From Prauserella marina (lineage in GTDB: Bacteria > Actinomycetota > Actinomycetes > Mycobacteriales > Pseudonocardiaceae), in the NCBI RefSeq assembly GCF_002240355.1, contig NZ_CP016353.1, positions 973,501 through 1,037,500 of the forward strand: DNA of 64,000 bases. Reading direction: 5' to 3'. The position numbers were made by a program, and so were the translations under genes. The notes under the pieces are model-generated. The model saw only the letters and a list, made by a program, of their open reading frames with translations, had not been told where the DNA came from and searched no databases. Of the stretch, positions 51,788 through 61,176 are shown one piece after another; the first letter of the stretch is position 1; every line of letters starts with the position of its first letter.

Positions 51788-52483
51788 ATGCCGCCGGTCA
51801 CGCACCACCGCCCGACGACACTGCACACGGTTCATACGCTCGCGGTGGCGTTGCTGACGATCGGCGGGGTGGGTTACCTCGGCTGGCTACTGGAGTTCTT
51901 CCTCGAAACCGGGCTTTCCCCGCTGAGCGCGTCGATCGACGAACTCTCCGCCGTCGGCCAGCCCTACCGGAATGTGTTCCGCACCGCGGAAATCATCGCC
52001 GGGGCCGCGTTCGTGTTGTCGGTTCCCCCGCTGTTGCGGCTCGCGCCGGTGCACTGGCAGGCGAGGCTGACCGTCGGCGCCGTGTCTGTACTCGGCGTGT
52101 TGCTGGTTGTCCGTGGGGTGACGGCCCCTGACTGCGCGTTGTCGTCGGGGCCGGTGTGCGCGCAGCGGCAGGAGTTCTCGGCCGGTCACCACGTGCATCA
52201 CGTGGCGTCGGTGTTGTTGAGCCTGCATTACGCCGTGGGGACGGGAACGCTGGTGTTGTGGTGGCATGGCCGCTGGCGGGTGCGGGCTGCCGTCGTCGCC
52301 GGTCTCGCCGCGCTGGCCTGGCTCGCGATCATCGCCGTCGAGTGGATCGTCCCCGGCAGCTACACGGGGGTGGCGGTGCGGGCGCGGGCGATTCTGGTCG
52401 GGGTGGCCATCGCCGTTGGCATCGGGTACCTGTTGACGGTCGGGAAGCGGCAGGGTGGCGAATGGCAGGATTCCCGTCAGTGA
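51788..52483 (+). CDS. DUF998-family membrane protein
   Basis: 231 residues with about six membrane helices ([79 protein letters not shown]). The central loop [20 protein letters not shown] followed by [10 protein letters not shown] is typical of DUF998 proteins. Function is unknown; a role in lipid handling has been suggested for relatives but nothing here shows it. ATG 51788 begins just before the first helix. Confidence 0.8.
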   Translation: MPPVTHHRPTTLHTVHTLAVALLTIGGVGYLGWLLEFFLETGLSPLSASIDELSAVGQPYRNVFRTAEIIAGAAFVLSVPPLLRLAPVHWQARLTVGAVSVLGVLLVVRGVTAPDCALSSGPVCAQRQEFSAGHHVHHVASVLLSLHYAVGTGTLVLWWHGRWRVRAAVVAGLAALAWLAIIAVEWIVPGSYTGVAVRARAILVGVAIAVGIGYLLTVGKRQGGEWQDSRQ

Positions 52484-52517
52484 GGCGAAAACATGTTCGT
52501 CATGGGAGGTCGCGGCG

Positions 52518-53102
52518 ATGCCTGGGATGATCGGCCCGGTCGCCGACGAGCGGGACGGGTTGCTCGGTTACCTCGCCCAGCAGCGCTACGTGTTGTGCCT
52601 CGCCGCCTACGGCCTTACCGACGAGCAGGCGAGGATGCGGCCGACGGCGAGCGCGTTGTGTGTGGGCGGGCTGATCAAGCACGTCGCGGCGACGGAGCTG
52701 GCGTGGATGAACGTCGTACTCGGCAATCCCGTCGACGACACCGGCACCGCCGATTTCCGGTTCGGGCATGACGAAACGCTCGCCGACGTGATCGGGGAGT
52801 ACGAGCGGGTGGCGACCGGCACCGAGGAGATCGTGGAGGGTATCGCCGATCTCGGGATGGCCGTCCGCGTGCCGAGCGAGGTGCCGTGGTTTCCCGACGA
52901 TGTCGCCGCGTGGTCGGTGCGCTGGGTGCTGCTGCACCTCATCGAGGAGACGGCGCGGCATGCCGGGCACGCCGACATACTCAGGGAATCCATTGACGGG
53001 GCAACGGCTTTTCCGCTCATGGCCGCCGCCGAGGGCTGGCCCGAGACGCCGTGGCTGAAGCCGTGGCGTCACAGGTCGAACAACGTGGGCTCCTCAAGGT
53101 GA
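52518..53102 (+). CDS. DinB-family (DUF664) four-helix metal-binding protein
   Basis: 194 residues: ADERDGLLGYLAQQRYVL, then VGGLIKHVAATELAWMNVVL with the first ligand His, and a late HLIEETARHAGHADILRE with two more His. This is the DinB/YfiT-like metal triad; actinobacterial relatives are often thiol-dependent transferases using mycothiol. ATG 52518 was preferred to 52455, which lies in the upstream gene. Its 3' end overlaps the convergent ogt gene by 34 nt. Confidence 0.88.
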   Translation: MPGMIGPVADERDGLLGYLAQQRYVLCLAAYGLTDEQARMRPTASALCVGGLIKHVAATELAWMNVVLGNPVDDTGTADFRFGHDETLADVIGEYERVATGTEEIVEGIADLGMAVRVPSEVPWFPDDVAAWSVRWVLLHLIEETARHAGHADILRESIDGATAFPLMAAAEGWPETPWLKPWRHRSNNVGSSR

Positions 53103-53608
53103 TATCCCTCGGCGTCGAGCAGGCGCCGTTTGGTGTCCAGTCCGCCGGTCGCCGAGAAACCGCCGGCTTTTCCGCCGGCAGCCAGCACGCGGTGGCAGGG
53201 CACGATGGGGGCGAACGGGTTGTTGCCGAGCGCCTGCCCGACCGCGCGGGCCGAGCCGGGGTCGCCGAGTTCGGTGGCGACCTGGCCGTAGGTCATGGTG
53301 GATCCGGCGGGGATCGCCAGAGTGACCTCGTAGACCCTGCGGTGGAACGGTGGAACGCGGTCGAGCGCGAGCGGGACGCCGGAAAGATCGGTCCGTTCGC
53401 CGCGCAGTAGCGCGGTGACACCGAGTATCGCCTGCTGGATTTTGCCGGGTGGTGGCTGCTCGCCCGCGCCGGGGAACCTGGCATGCACGGCCTCGCGTGC
53501 CCGGTCGGCCGTCGCCTCCGGCAACTGGCTGCCGACGACGACCTCACCACACCACACGAGGGCGCAGTAACCGAACACGGTCTCGAAGACCGCGAAGCCC
53601 TCATCCAT
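53069..53608 (-). CDS. ogt: Methylated-DNA--protein-cysteine methyltransferase
   Basis: 179 residues with both domains of Ogt/AdaB. The acceptor Cys138 is intact in IVPCHRVLA, with TMTYGQVATELGDP upstream as the DNA-binding helix and ARAVGQALGNNP as the Arg/Asn finger. It repairs O6-alkylguanine directly and is consumed. This contrasts with the ATL at 3627-3917, where that Cys is Trp. Start ATG 53608; a GTG 9 bases earlier is possible. The 357-bp gap upstream holds three repeat copies. Confidence 0.93.
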   Translation of the reverse strand: MDEGFAVFETVFGYCALVWCGEVVVGSQLPEATADRAREAVHARFPGAGEQPPPGKIQQAILGVTALLRGERTDLSGVPLALDRVPPFHRRVYEVTLAIPAGSTMTYGQVATELGDPGSARAVGQALGNNPFAPIVPCHRVLAAGGKAGGFSATGGLDTKRRLLDAEGYHLEEPTLFDL

Positions 53609-53965
53609 CCCGTCCACGCCGGAAACGGTACGCCCCTCCACCGACAGTCCCAGCCCACCAGCCCCTGGCCGAAGCAAGGGAGCTTTGCTGCCGTTTCGAC
53701 TCGCCGGGCCCGAGTGCCCCGGGTCCGTGCGCCGGAAATCGAAGCAAGGGAGCTTTGCTATCACTTGCCCCGCCGAGCCCACGAACGACGTTCGGTTCGA
53801 AAGCAAGGGAGCTTTGCTATCGAATGCGGCATCAACCGCCTCAAGAGCACCGAGCTGTTGCCACGAGGTAGGACACGCTCGCTGGCCGGTACGGGGCGAC
53901 CGTCTTCATAGCGGCCAGCAACGAGTGGCTGTGGTCAGCATCCTCGCGATCGGGCCGGTGGCTCT
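53609..53965. repeat. Three direct copies of the AGCAAGGGAGCTTTGCT repeat
   Basis: Copies at 53671-53692, 53741-53762 and 53800-53821, all on the plus strand, each followed by GCC or ATC. The pieces between them are about 45-50 bp and unrelated. The first copy is preceded by AGCCCACCAGCCCC, the same string that precedes the copy at 24190. No gene is convincing in this 357-bp gap between the ogt start and the NTF2-like gene. Confidence 0.85.
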
Positions 53966-54409
53966 TCACCGATTCTCCGCCTCGAATGCCTGGGCGACGG
54001 CCAGGCTGTCCTCGTAAATATGGTGCCGGGTGACAAGGCCATCCTCGATGGTGAGGTGCAAAGCGAACCGCGCATGATACGCACGGCCGGTAGGCCGGGC
54101 GGTCTGACGGATCTCGCCGAGCACGACCGCGTCGCTTCCGTCGACAAGGATGCGCTCGACCTCAGTCGCCACACGCTCCGGCACGTGGTACTCCGCAAGC
54201 TCGCGATAGTGGGCGGCCGCGTCGGCCCGGGTGGACCGGTGACGGATCCACGGCGTGGCAGTACGGCCGTGCTCGGCCTCCGGCCAGTCGAGTTTCCAAT
54301 CGCCCTGCTCGGCATACAACTCGGCGATGCGCTCGGGGTCGCCCTCGCCAATTCTGCGCAACAACTCCTCAACCACGGTTCGGGTGTTCACAGGTGCGGC
54401 TATGGACAT
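53966..54409 (-). CDS. NTF2-like (SnoaL/ketosteroid isomerase superfamily) protein
   Basis: 147 residues: VVEELLRRIGEGDPERIAEL, a Trp pair in GDWKLDWPEAEH, VLGEIRQTARPTGRAYHARF and the ending LTIEDGLVTRHHIYEDSLAV. Conical NTF2 fold with a pocket; members act as small isomerases, cyclases or binding proteins. No partner enzyme is adjacent, so the substrate is unknown. Start ATG at 54409 (MSIAAPVNTR). Confidence 0.85.
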   Translation of the reverse strand: MSIAAPVNTRTVVEELLRRIGEGDPERIAELYAEQGDWKLDWPEAEHGRTATPWIRHRSTRADAAAHYRELAEYHVPERVATEVERILVDGSDAVVLGEIRQTARPTGRAYHARFALHLTIEDGLVTRHHIYEDSLAVAQAFEAENR

Positions 54410-54515
54410 GGCTGACCTCCGTTTTGGTCCGCGTCGTCCGACGCGAAGAGGACACCAATCCTGCCAGCGGGCGCACGCCGAAACGATTACCCCAGAGGTA
54501 AGGCAAGCGACAGCT

Positions 54516-56240
54516 CTAATGCGCCTCCCGCCAGGCGTTGGTGATGGGCAACCTGCGGTCCCTGCCGAATGCCTTGAACGTGATCTTCGTGCCCGGTGGG
54601 TACTGCCTGCGTTTGAACTCCGCCTTGTCGACCATGCGCACGACCCTGTCGATTGTTTCCGCGTCAAAACCCGCTTCCTGCAATGCCTTGTAGCCGCGGT
54701 CACCCTCCACGTAGTCGTCGAGGACGTCGTCGAGCAACGGATAGTCCGGCAGCGAGTCGCTGTCGAGTTGCCCTGGACGCAACTCGGCCGATGGCGGCTT
54801 CGTGATCGAGTTCTCCGGGATGGGCGGGGTTTCTCCGCGCTTCTCGGCTTCGGCGTTGCGCCACTTCGCCAATGCCCACACGTGGGTTTTGAAAACATCC
54901 TTGATCGGCGCGAAACCGCCGACGGCGTCGCCGTAGATCGTGGAGTAACCGACCGCGATCTCCGTCTTGTTCCCCGTGGCGAGCACGAGATGACCCTCCA
55001 GATTGGAGAGCGCCATCAACAGCATCCCCCTCGCCCGCGCCTGGATGTTCTCCTCGGCGAGTCCGGTACCGGCCAGGCCGAGCTGATCAACGTACTGCGC
55101 GACCATGCGATCGACCGGCTCGACCCGGAACGGGCAGCTGAGCCTGCGGGCGAGATCCGCGGCGTCCGCCCTGGAATGCTCCGACGAATACGCCGACGGC
55201 ATCGACACACCGTGAACGGCCTCGGGGCCGAGCGCGTCCACCGCGAGCGCCGCGGTGACCGCCGAGTCGATACCGCCGGAGAAACCGAAGATGACCGAAC
55301 GGAAACCGTTCTTGCGCGCGTAGTCCCGCAGACCGACGACGAGGGCCGACCACACTTCCGCCTCGTCGGGAAGCGGTTCGCTGATGGTGGGCTCTGGCAG
55401 CGGTTCGTAGTGGGGCAGCGGTTCGGCACTCAGCACCCGGTGACTCACCTCGATGCCCGCGAACCGGCCTTCCCGAGTGCCCGCGCCCCTCGGAAGGTCC
55501 AGATCGAGCACCAGCAGGTGCTCGACGAACTGCGGTGCCCGGGCCAGTAGGTGGCCGTCGGCCGCCACGACGATCGAGTCACCGTCGAAAACGAGGTCGT
55601 CCTGCCCGCCGACAAGGTTGGTGTAGACGACGGGAGCCCCGGCTTCCACCGCCCGCCCCGCGACGAGCGGCAGCCGGACGTCGTCCTTGGAACGTTCGTA
55701 CGGTGAGGCGTTGGGCGAGACGACGAGATCGACGGTCGCCTCGCCGAGCGCCGCGACCGGGCCGCCGTCCTGCCACAGGTCTTCGCAGATCACCATGCCG
55801 ATGTCGAGGCCGTGGAACCGCAGGACTTCCAGCGCGTCGCCAGGCTTGAAGTTGCGGCGCTCGTCGAAAACGCCGTAATTGGGCAGGTGATGCTTGTACT
55901 GGCTGGCCACGACCCGGCCCCCGAGCAGAGCGGCCACGGCGTTGCGCGGCCCGGCGTCGTCCTGGTCGAGGTAGCCCACGTAGGTGAGCAGCTCGCCGCA
56001 ACCCGCCTCGGCGAGCCGGGTCGCCAGCGCGTCGACCTCAGCGTGGGACGCGTCGGCGAATGTCTTCCGCAACGCCAGATCCTCGACCGGATAACCGGTG
56101 AGCGACATCTCGGGGAAGACGACCACGTGCGCGCCGGAGGCAACCGCCTCGCGCGCTCTCGTCACGATCAGCTCGGCATTGCCGGTCAGGTCGCCAACGG
56201 TGGGATTGATCTGGGCGAGTGCGATGCGCAGTTGCGGCAT
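54516..56240 (-). CDS. nadE: Glutamine-dependent NAD+ synthetase
   Basis: 574 residues, two domains. The N-terminal nitrilase-type glutaminase has Glu44 (FPEMS), Lys in YKHHLPNYG and Cys in VICEDLWQDG. The C-terminal synthetase has the pyrophosphate loop FGFSGGIDSAV near 317-327 and TKPPSAELRPGQLDSDSLPDY near the end. It amidates nicotinic acid adenine dinucleotide using ammonia channelled from glutamine, the form used in Mycobacterium. Start ATG 56240 opens directly with the nitrilase strand (PQLRIALAQINP). Confidence 0.96.
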   Translation of the reverse strand: MPQLRIALAQINPTVGDLTGNAELIVTRAREAVASGAHVVVFPEMSLTGYPVEDLALRKTFADASHAEVDALATRLAEAGCGELLTYVGYLDQDDAGPRNAVAALLGGRVVASQYKHHLPNYGVFDERRNFKPGDALEVLRFHGLDIGMVICEDLWQDGGPVAALGEATVDLVVSPNASPYERSKDDVRLPLVAGRAVEAGAPVVYTNLVGGQDDLVFDGDSIVVAADGHLLARAPQFVEHLLVLDLDLPRGAGTREGRFAGIEVSHRVLSAEPLPHYEPLPEPTISEPLPDEAEVWSALVVGLRDYARKNGFRSVIFGFSGGIDSAVTAALAVDALGPEAVHGVSMPSAYSSEHSRADAADLARRLSCPFRVEPVDRMVAQYVDQLGLAGTGLAEENIQARARGMLLMALSNLEGHLVLATGNKTEIAVGYSTIYGDAVGGFAPIKDVFKTHVWALAKWRNAEAEKRGETPPIPENSITKPPSAELRPGQLDSDSLPDYPLLDDVLDDYVEGDRGYKALQEAGFDAETIDRVVRMVDKAEFKRRQYPPGTKITFKAFGRDRRLPITNAWREAH

Positions 56241-56330
56241 GCCCTCATTCTGGCGCAGAGTCGGCCCGCGCGTTCATGTGTCGGCGAGCACGCCGCATGC
56301 CGGGTAGCCGGCTCCGGGAGCAGCCCGAAA

Positions 56331-56381
56331 GAAGCAAGGGAGCTTTGCTACCGCCAAACGGCAGCAAAGCTCCCTTGCTTC
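56331..56381. repeat. Perfect hairpin copy of the AGCAAGGGAGCTTTGCT repeat
   Basis: Arms 56331-56349 and 56363-56381 pair perfectly over 19 bp around the loop ACCGCCAAACGGC. Nearly identical, loop included, to 24190-24236. It lies between the secA2 stop and the nadE start, and could end transcription of the gene reading through from either side. Confidence 0.85.
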
Positions 56382-56401
56382 CGAACGCCGAGCCGGGGGG
56401 C

Positions 56402-58747
56402 TCAGTTGCGTTTCTTGCGAAGCAGGCCCCTGACCTTCTTCAGCGCCTGCTCGGCGTCGGAGTCGAAGGGGTTGTCCTGCACCAGGTAGGTCCAGGTCGA
56501 GGTCGGCCGCCTGATCCCGGCGGCGGCGAGGTCGACGCTTCCCTCGGCGATCTCGGCTTCCACCAGCGTCTTCGCCGAGCGCTTCTCCGCCTCGCCACGC
56601 AGCTTGTGGAATTCCGGGATCGCCGCCCGGTGGAACTCGTCGAGCGGGGTTTCCTTCGCCAGCGCCCTCAGATGGATCGTCTCGCGGACATCGGTGAGAA
56701 ACGCGAGGTGATCGGCCCAAAGCTGGTCCAGGTGATACAGCTCGATGTCCCTGCAAATCCGCGTCAAGGTCTCCTCGTCGAGCTTTTCGGCCAGCTCCTT
56801 GTACCGGTCCGGTTCCGCTTCCTCCAGCCGCTCGCGCGCTGCCTCGGTACGCAGCACCTCGTCGCGGTGCTTGAGCAACTCGGCCCGCTGGTGCTCGATC
56901 AGCCGCGTGTACCGCCAGGTGTTGCGGTGGATCTCCAGGTCGACACCCTCGGCGACCCGTTGCGCGTGATTGATCTGCCGGTGCGCCGCCGAATCGGTGA
57001 CCTCACCGGTCTTGTCGTCGGCTTCGATGCCCTCGGGAACATCGGGCGCGTTCGACAGCACCAGTTCGTCGTTGAGGCTCGCGAAGAACACCGAACTGCC
57101 CGGATCGCCTTGCCTGCCCGCGCGTCCCCTGAGCTGGTCGTCGAGCCTGCTGCTCGGATACCTGGCCGTGCCGATCACGTGCAGCCCGCCCAGCTCGGCG
57201 ACCCGCTCGCGGTCCGCGCCGTCGGCTCCGCCGAGCCGGATGTCCGTGCCACGCCCCGCCATCTGGGTCGACACGGTGATCGCGTCGAACTTGCCCGCCT
57301 CCGCGATGATCGCCGCTTCCTCCGCGTCGTTGCGCGCGTTCAGCACCACGCAGGGCAGCCCCGCCTTCGCGAGCTTCTCGGCCAGCTCCTCCGACTCCGC
57401 GACGTCTTGCGTACCGACGAGGATCGGCTGCCCGTCCTCGTGGACCGTCCTGATCTCCTCCACGATCGCCCGCAGCTTGTGCCCCGGCGACGCGAAGATG
57501 CGATGCGGTTCGTCCTTGCGGACGTTCGGCGTGTTCTGCGGGATCGCCGCGACCTCAAGTTTGTAGAACTCGCGAAGCTGTTCGGCGACGGCCACCGCGG
57601 TGCCGGTCATGCCCGCCACCTGCGGGTACCTCGCGATCAGCGCCTGGACGGTGATCGAATCCAGGATCTCGCCGTGATCCGACGGCGGCAGTTGCTCCTT
57701 CGCCTCCACCGCGGCCTGTAGTCCGTCAGGCCACCGCTGGAGTTCCGCGACTCGCCCCCGCGAGGCGTTGATGAGCTGGACCTTTCCTTCCCTGACGAGA
57801 TAGTCGACATCCCTCGTCAGCAACGCGTGCGCGTGCAAGGCGACGTTCACCGCGGCGAGCCGGTCCGAGCCTTCCTCCTCGTACAACTCGATCCCGCCGA
57901 GAGCCTTCTCGACCACCGAAGCACCAGCTGAGGTCAACCACGCGTTGCGGCCGTCGGGATCGGTCTCGTAGTGCAACCCGACCCGCAGCCTGCGCACGAT
58001 GTTCGCGACTTCCTCGTCGGCGACCCCGGCGTCGACGGAGCCCGCCATCACCAGCGGGACCCGTGCCTCGTCGACGAGCACCGAGTCGGCCTCGTCGATG
58101 ATCGCGACCTCCGGCTCTGGCTGCGCCAGCTTCTCGACGTCGGTGACCAGCCGGTCGCGCAGCACGTCGAAGCCGATCTCGCTGACCGCGCCATAACAAA
58201 CCTCGGCCGCGTAGGCCGCCCGTCGCTGCTCGGCCGTCAGCACCGGCTCGACCCAGCCGACGGAAACACCGAGCAGTTCGTAGACCGGCCGCATCCACTC
58301 CGCGTCACGGCGGGCGAGGTAGTCGTTGACGGAGATGACGTGAACCCGCTTGCCCTGGAGCGCGTAGCCGGCCGCGGCCAGAGCGCCGGCCAGCGTCTTG
58401 CCCTCGCCCGTCGCCATCTGCACCACGTTGCCGGACAACAGGCCCATCACACCGAGAAGCTGCACGTCGAATGCCCGCTCACCGAGCGCCCGTCGAGCCG
58501 CTTCCCTGCCAAGCGCGCACAGCTCGGCGATCTGCTCGTCACCGAAGTTCTCGGCCTCCCTGAGCTTGTTCGCGGCCTCGGTCAGCTCCGCGTCGCTCAG
58601 TTCTTCGAGCCCGGGTTCCCGCTTCTCGATCGTGGGCAGCAGTGCCTCGTAGCGAGTCAGCTCCACGCTGGCAGGACGCTGGATGATCCTGCGCAGTCGT
58701 TTGCCGACCCGGCCCATCAACGCCACCACCCGAGCCTCCGTCCCCAT
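56402..58747 (-). CDS. secA2: Accessory Sec translocase ATPase SecA2
   Basis: 781 residues. Walker A MATGEGKT at 111-118, DEAD box IIDEADS at 217-223, MAGRGTDIRLGG in motor 2. It ends in RGLLRKKRN with no zinc-binding CXCX8CH tail and is shorter than canonical SecA1 (over 900 residues), with a reduced helical wing, as in actinobacterial SecA2. SecA2 exports a small set of proteins through SecYEG. No obvious substrate or SecY2 gene is adjacent; the divergent neighbour is an exported lipoprotein hydrolase. Confidence 0.94.
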   Translation of the reverse strand: MGTEARVVALMGRVGKRLRRIIQRPASVELTRYEALLPTIEKREPGLEELSDAELTEAANKLREAENFGDEQIAELCALGREAARRALGERAFDVQLLGVMGLLSGNVVQMATGEGKTLAGALAAAGYALQGKRVHVISVNDYLARRDAEWMRPVYELLGVSVGWVEPVLTAEQRRAAYAAEVCYGAVSEIGFDVLRDRLVTDVEKLAQPEPEVAIIDEADSVLVDEARVPLVMAGSVDAGVADEEVANIVRRLRVGLHYETDPDGRNAWLTSAGASVVEKALGGIELYEEEGSDRLAAVNVALHAHALLTRDVDYLVREGKVQLINASRGRVAELQRWPDGLQAAVEAKEQLPPSDHGEILDSITVQALIARYPQVAGMTGTAVAVAEQLREFYKLEVAAIPQNTPNVRKDEPHRIFASPGHKLRAIVEEIRTVHEDGQPILVGTQDVAESEELAEKLAKAGLPCVVLNARNDAEEAAIIAEAGKFDAITVSTQMAGRGTDIRLGGADGADRERVAELGGLHVIGTARYPSSRLDDQLRGRAGRQGDPGSSVFFASLNDELVLSNAPDVPEGIEADDKTGEVTDSAAHRQINHAQRVAEGVDLEIHRNTWRYTRLIEHQRAELLKHRDEVLRTEAARERLEEAEPDRYKELAEKLDEETLTRICRDIELYHLDQLWADHLAFLTDVRETIHLRALAKETPLDEFHRAAIPEFHKLRGEAEKRSAKTLVEAEIAEGSVDLAAAGIRRPTSTWTYLVQDNPFDSDAEQALKKVRGLLRKKRN

Positions 58748-58822
58748 GTGTCCGCATCATCCAACAGCATTCAACGCCGTGCTGGTGCGGTCGAGTTCCC
58801 TTGCCAATGGCACGATCGACAC

Positions 58823-60397
58823 GTGTCCGCCCGTGAACGCTACCTGTCCCTGGCCGCCTGTCTACTCGTCGTGACCGGGTTGACGGCCTGCTCGTCGGAG
58901 CCGACGGATCCGCCATCCCGCTCCGGCCCGGCCGGGCCGGTACCCGACGGACTCGACACCTACTACTCCCAGCAACTCGACTGGGGCGCCTGCGCCCCCT
59001 TCGCGACATCGGAGACGGCGAGCCGGATGTTCCAGGCGGACGGCATCGAGTGCGCCCGCATGACCGTTCCCCTCGACTACGAAAAGCCCGAGGGCACGAC
59101 CATTGAGATCGGTGTGCTCAGGCACAAGAGCGCCGACGACGCCGACCGGATCGGCTCGCTCGTGCTCAATCCCGGCGGGCCCGGCGCGTCGGGGATGGTC
59201 TCGGCCGCCTCGATCGGAAGGGGTGTCGCGAGCCAGGAAGTGGGGGAGAAGTTCGACGTCGTCGGCTTCGATCCGCGCGGAGTAGGAGCCAGCGAGCCAC
59301 AGGTGACCTGCCTCACGGCCGACGAACGCGACGAGGATCGCGCCAGTGACAGTGAGGTCGACGGGAGCCCGGAGGGCGTCGCCGCGCAGGAACAGCAGGA
59401 GAAGGACTTCGCGGCCAAATGCGCGCAGCGCACCGAGCACGGTGACGACATGCTCGCCCACCTCGGCACGAGGGACGTCGTGAAGGACCTCGACGTGCTG
59501 CGGTCCGCACTCGGCGACGAGAAACTGACCTACCTCGGGTACTCCTACGGCACGCGCATCGGTTACACCTACGCGGAGGCGTTCCCCCGCAACGTCAGGG
59601 CGCTCGTGCTCGACGGCGCGCTCGACCCCGAGCAAGACCTCGTCGAATCGCTTGTCGCGCAGGGGGAAGGCTTCGGCAAGGCGTTCGGGGAGTTCGCCAG
59701 CTGGTGCGCCGAGCGCGCCGACTGCGCACTCGGCCAGGACCCGGCAGCCGCGACGAAGGCATACCAGGACCTGACGAGGCCGCTGATCGACAACCCGGTC
59801 GACGTCGGCGGAAGGGCGCTTTCCTACGAGGACGCCACCACCGGCACCATCCAAGCGCTGTACACCGAACAGTTCTGGGAGCAGCTCGACGCGGGCCTCG
59901 CCGAACTCGCCAACGGCCAAGGCCAGACACTGATGTCGCTGGCCGACATGTACAACGAGCGCGGCAGCGACGGCCAGTACGCGACCACCCAGGACGCCTT
60001 CGTCGCCATTCGCTGCGTCGACGACCCCCGCGTCACCGACAAGCAGGAAATCCTCGAAGCGCAGCGCAGGTACGCCGAGGTCGCCCCCTTCCTCGACCCG
60101 GGAACGGAGTACTCCTCGGCGAGGGACGCCTGCACCTTCTGGCCCGTGCCCAACACCTCGGAACCTCACCTGCCGAAGGTGGACGGTGTGCCTCCCTCAC
60201 TGGTCATCTCGACGACCAACGACCCGGCGACTCCCTACGAGGCCGGAGTAAGCCTCGCCAAGGCGATGAAGGGCGGCCTGCTCACCTTCGAGGGCACTCA
60301 GCACACCGTGTTCCTGCAGGGCGACACCTGCGTCGACGAGATCGGCACGAGGTACCTCGTCGACGGTGAGTTGCCCGAGGAAGGCGCTCGCTGCTGA
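58823..60397 (+). CDS. Exported alpha/beta hydrolase lipoprotein (CaeA/Hip1, TAP-like S33 family)
   Basis: 524 residues from GTG 58823. The signal peptide ends in a lipobox (TGLTAC, Cys23), so it is anchored to the outer face of the membrane. Oxyanion region LNPGGPGASGM, nucleophile Ser in YLGYSYGTRIG near 241, a C-terminal TAP domain with the acid in STTNDPATPYE and the His in FEGTQHTVFL. Relatives are tripeptidyl aminopeptidases and the mycobacterial proteases/esterases Rv2224c and Rv2223c, which also lie next to glnA2. An extended open frame upstream runs through the secA2 gene and was rejected. Confidence 0.92.
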   Translation: MSARERYLSLAACLLVVTGLTACSSEPTDPPSRSGPAGPVPDGLDTYYSQQLDWGACAPFATSETASRMFQADGIECARMTVPLDYEKPEGTTIEIGVLRHKSADDADRIGSLVLNPGGPGASGMVSAASIGRGVASQEVGEKFDVVGFDPRGVGASEPQVTCLTADERDEDRASDSEVDGSPEGVAAQEQQEKDFAAKCAQRTEHGDDMLAHLGTRDVVKDLDVLRSALGDEKLTYLGYSYGTRIGYTYAEAFPRNVRALVLDGALDPEQDLVESLVAQGEGFGKAFGEFASWCAERADCALGQDPAAATKAYQDLTRPLIDNPVDVGGRALSYEDATTGTIQALYTEQFWEQLDAGLAELANGQGQTLMSLADMYNERGSDGQYATTQDAFVAIRCVDDPRVTDKQEILEAQRRYAEVAPFLDPGTEYSSARDACTFWPVPNTSEPHLPKVDGVPPSLVISTTNDPATPYEAGVSLAKAMKGGLLTFEGTQHTVFLQGDTCVDEIGTRYLVDGELPEEGARC

Positions 60398-60406
60398 AAG
60401 GGAGGC

Positions 60407-61108
60407 TCAGGAAGCGTCGCTTGATTCCCGCACCGGCGCGTTGTGCTCCGACAAGGCAACCTCAAGCATCACGGAGCCCTCGTTCTTCTGTCGGGGCGGG
60501 ATCTGGATCCACAACCGGAGCAGGTCGCGGTTCTTTCCTTCCGCTACCCAGAACTTGACGTCGACGTCGGCGTCGATGCCGGGAACGAGGGCGGAGACAA
60601 CCGACCGCGACAGCTCACCGGTCACCCGGTACGAGGACACACCGTCGAGTTCTTCCCTGCCTTCGGTGGTCAGCCCGCTCGCCTTTTCGAGGAGCTGGTA
60701 AAGCCCCCGCTCGGGGTCGAGCAGCCGGGCCGGGCTGAACTCCGCGGGCACCGGCCGCTCCGAGGTGTTGCCGTCCTTGTCCGTCAGGCGCAACCGGTCA
60801 CCGGAGAGCAGGAACCGGTACTGCACCCGGTCGGTGTGTTCCTGGACGTCCGCGTCGCCACTGGCGAACCCGTACTCGCCGCCCTGCCTTGTCGCCACGC
60901 CGTCGACCTCCCTGATGGAAAGCCCTGGCACCGTGCCACTCAGGCTGACCTGGAAGCGGACGCTCCGCAGCTCGCGCAGTTGCGTCGCGGATTCGTCGAC
61001 GAGTCCGCGTCCCTCGGGCAGTGGGCCGCTCGTGTCCGGGGACGGCGTGCAACCGCCGAGCATCCCGATGACGAGTACGAGGAGGAAAGCGATCCGGCGG
61101 GACACCAT
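60407..61108 (-). CDS. LppX/LprAFG-family lipoprotein
   Basis: 233 residues. The signal sequence ends with the lipobox MLGGC (Cys20). The mature part has the half-barrel pattern of LppX/LprG: VRFQVSLSGTVPGLSIREVD, then RVQYRFLLSGDRLRL and VKFWVAEGKNRDLLRLWIQI. Relatives carry lipids such as phthiocerol dimycocerosates or triacylated glycolipids to the envelope. No Rv1410-like transporter is adjacent. Convergent with the CaeA-like gene, 9 nt apart. Confidence 0.88.
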   Translation of the reverse strand: MVSRRIAFLLVLVIGMLGGCTPSPDTSGPLPEGRGLVDESATQLRELRSVRFQVSLSGTVPGLSIREVDGVATRQGGEYGFASGDADVQEHTDRVQYRFLLSGDRLRLTDKDGNTSERPVPAEFSPARLLDPERGLYQLLEKASGLTTEGREELDGVSSYRVTGELSRSVVSALVPGIDADVDVKFWVAEGKNRDLLRLWIQIPPRQKNEGSVMLEVALSEHNAPVRESSDAS

Positions 61109-61176
61109 GTCGTTACGTTAGCGGGACGAATTCGCCGCGTGTCGTGGCCCTGTGCGGTGGCGGAGGCGGTGAACGG

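Noticed and set aside
53671..53821. CRISPR-like repeat-spacer pattern
   Set aside because: Only three copies with unequal 45-50-bp gaps, and the same unit occurs as hairpins elsewhere, so it is a dispersed repeat.
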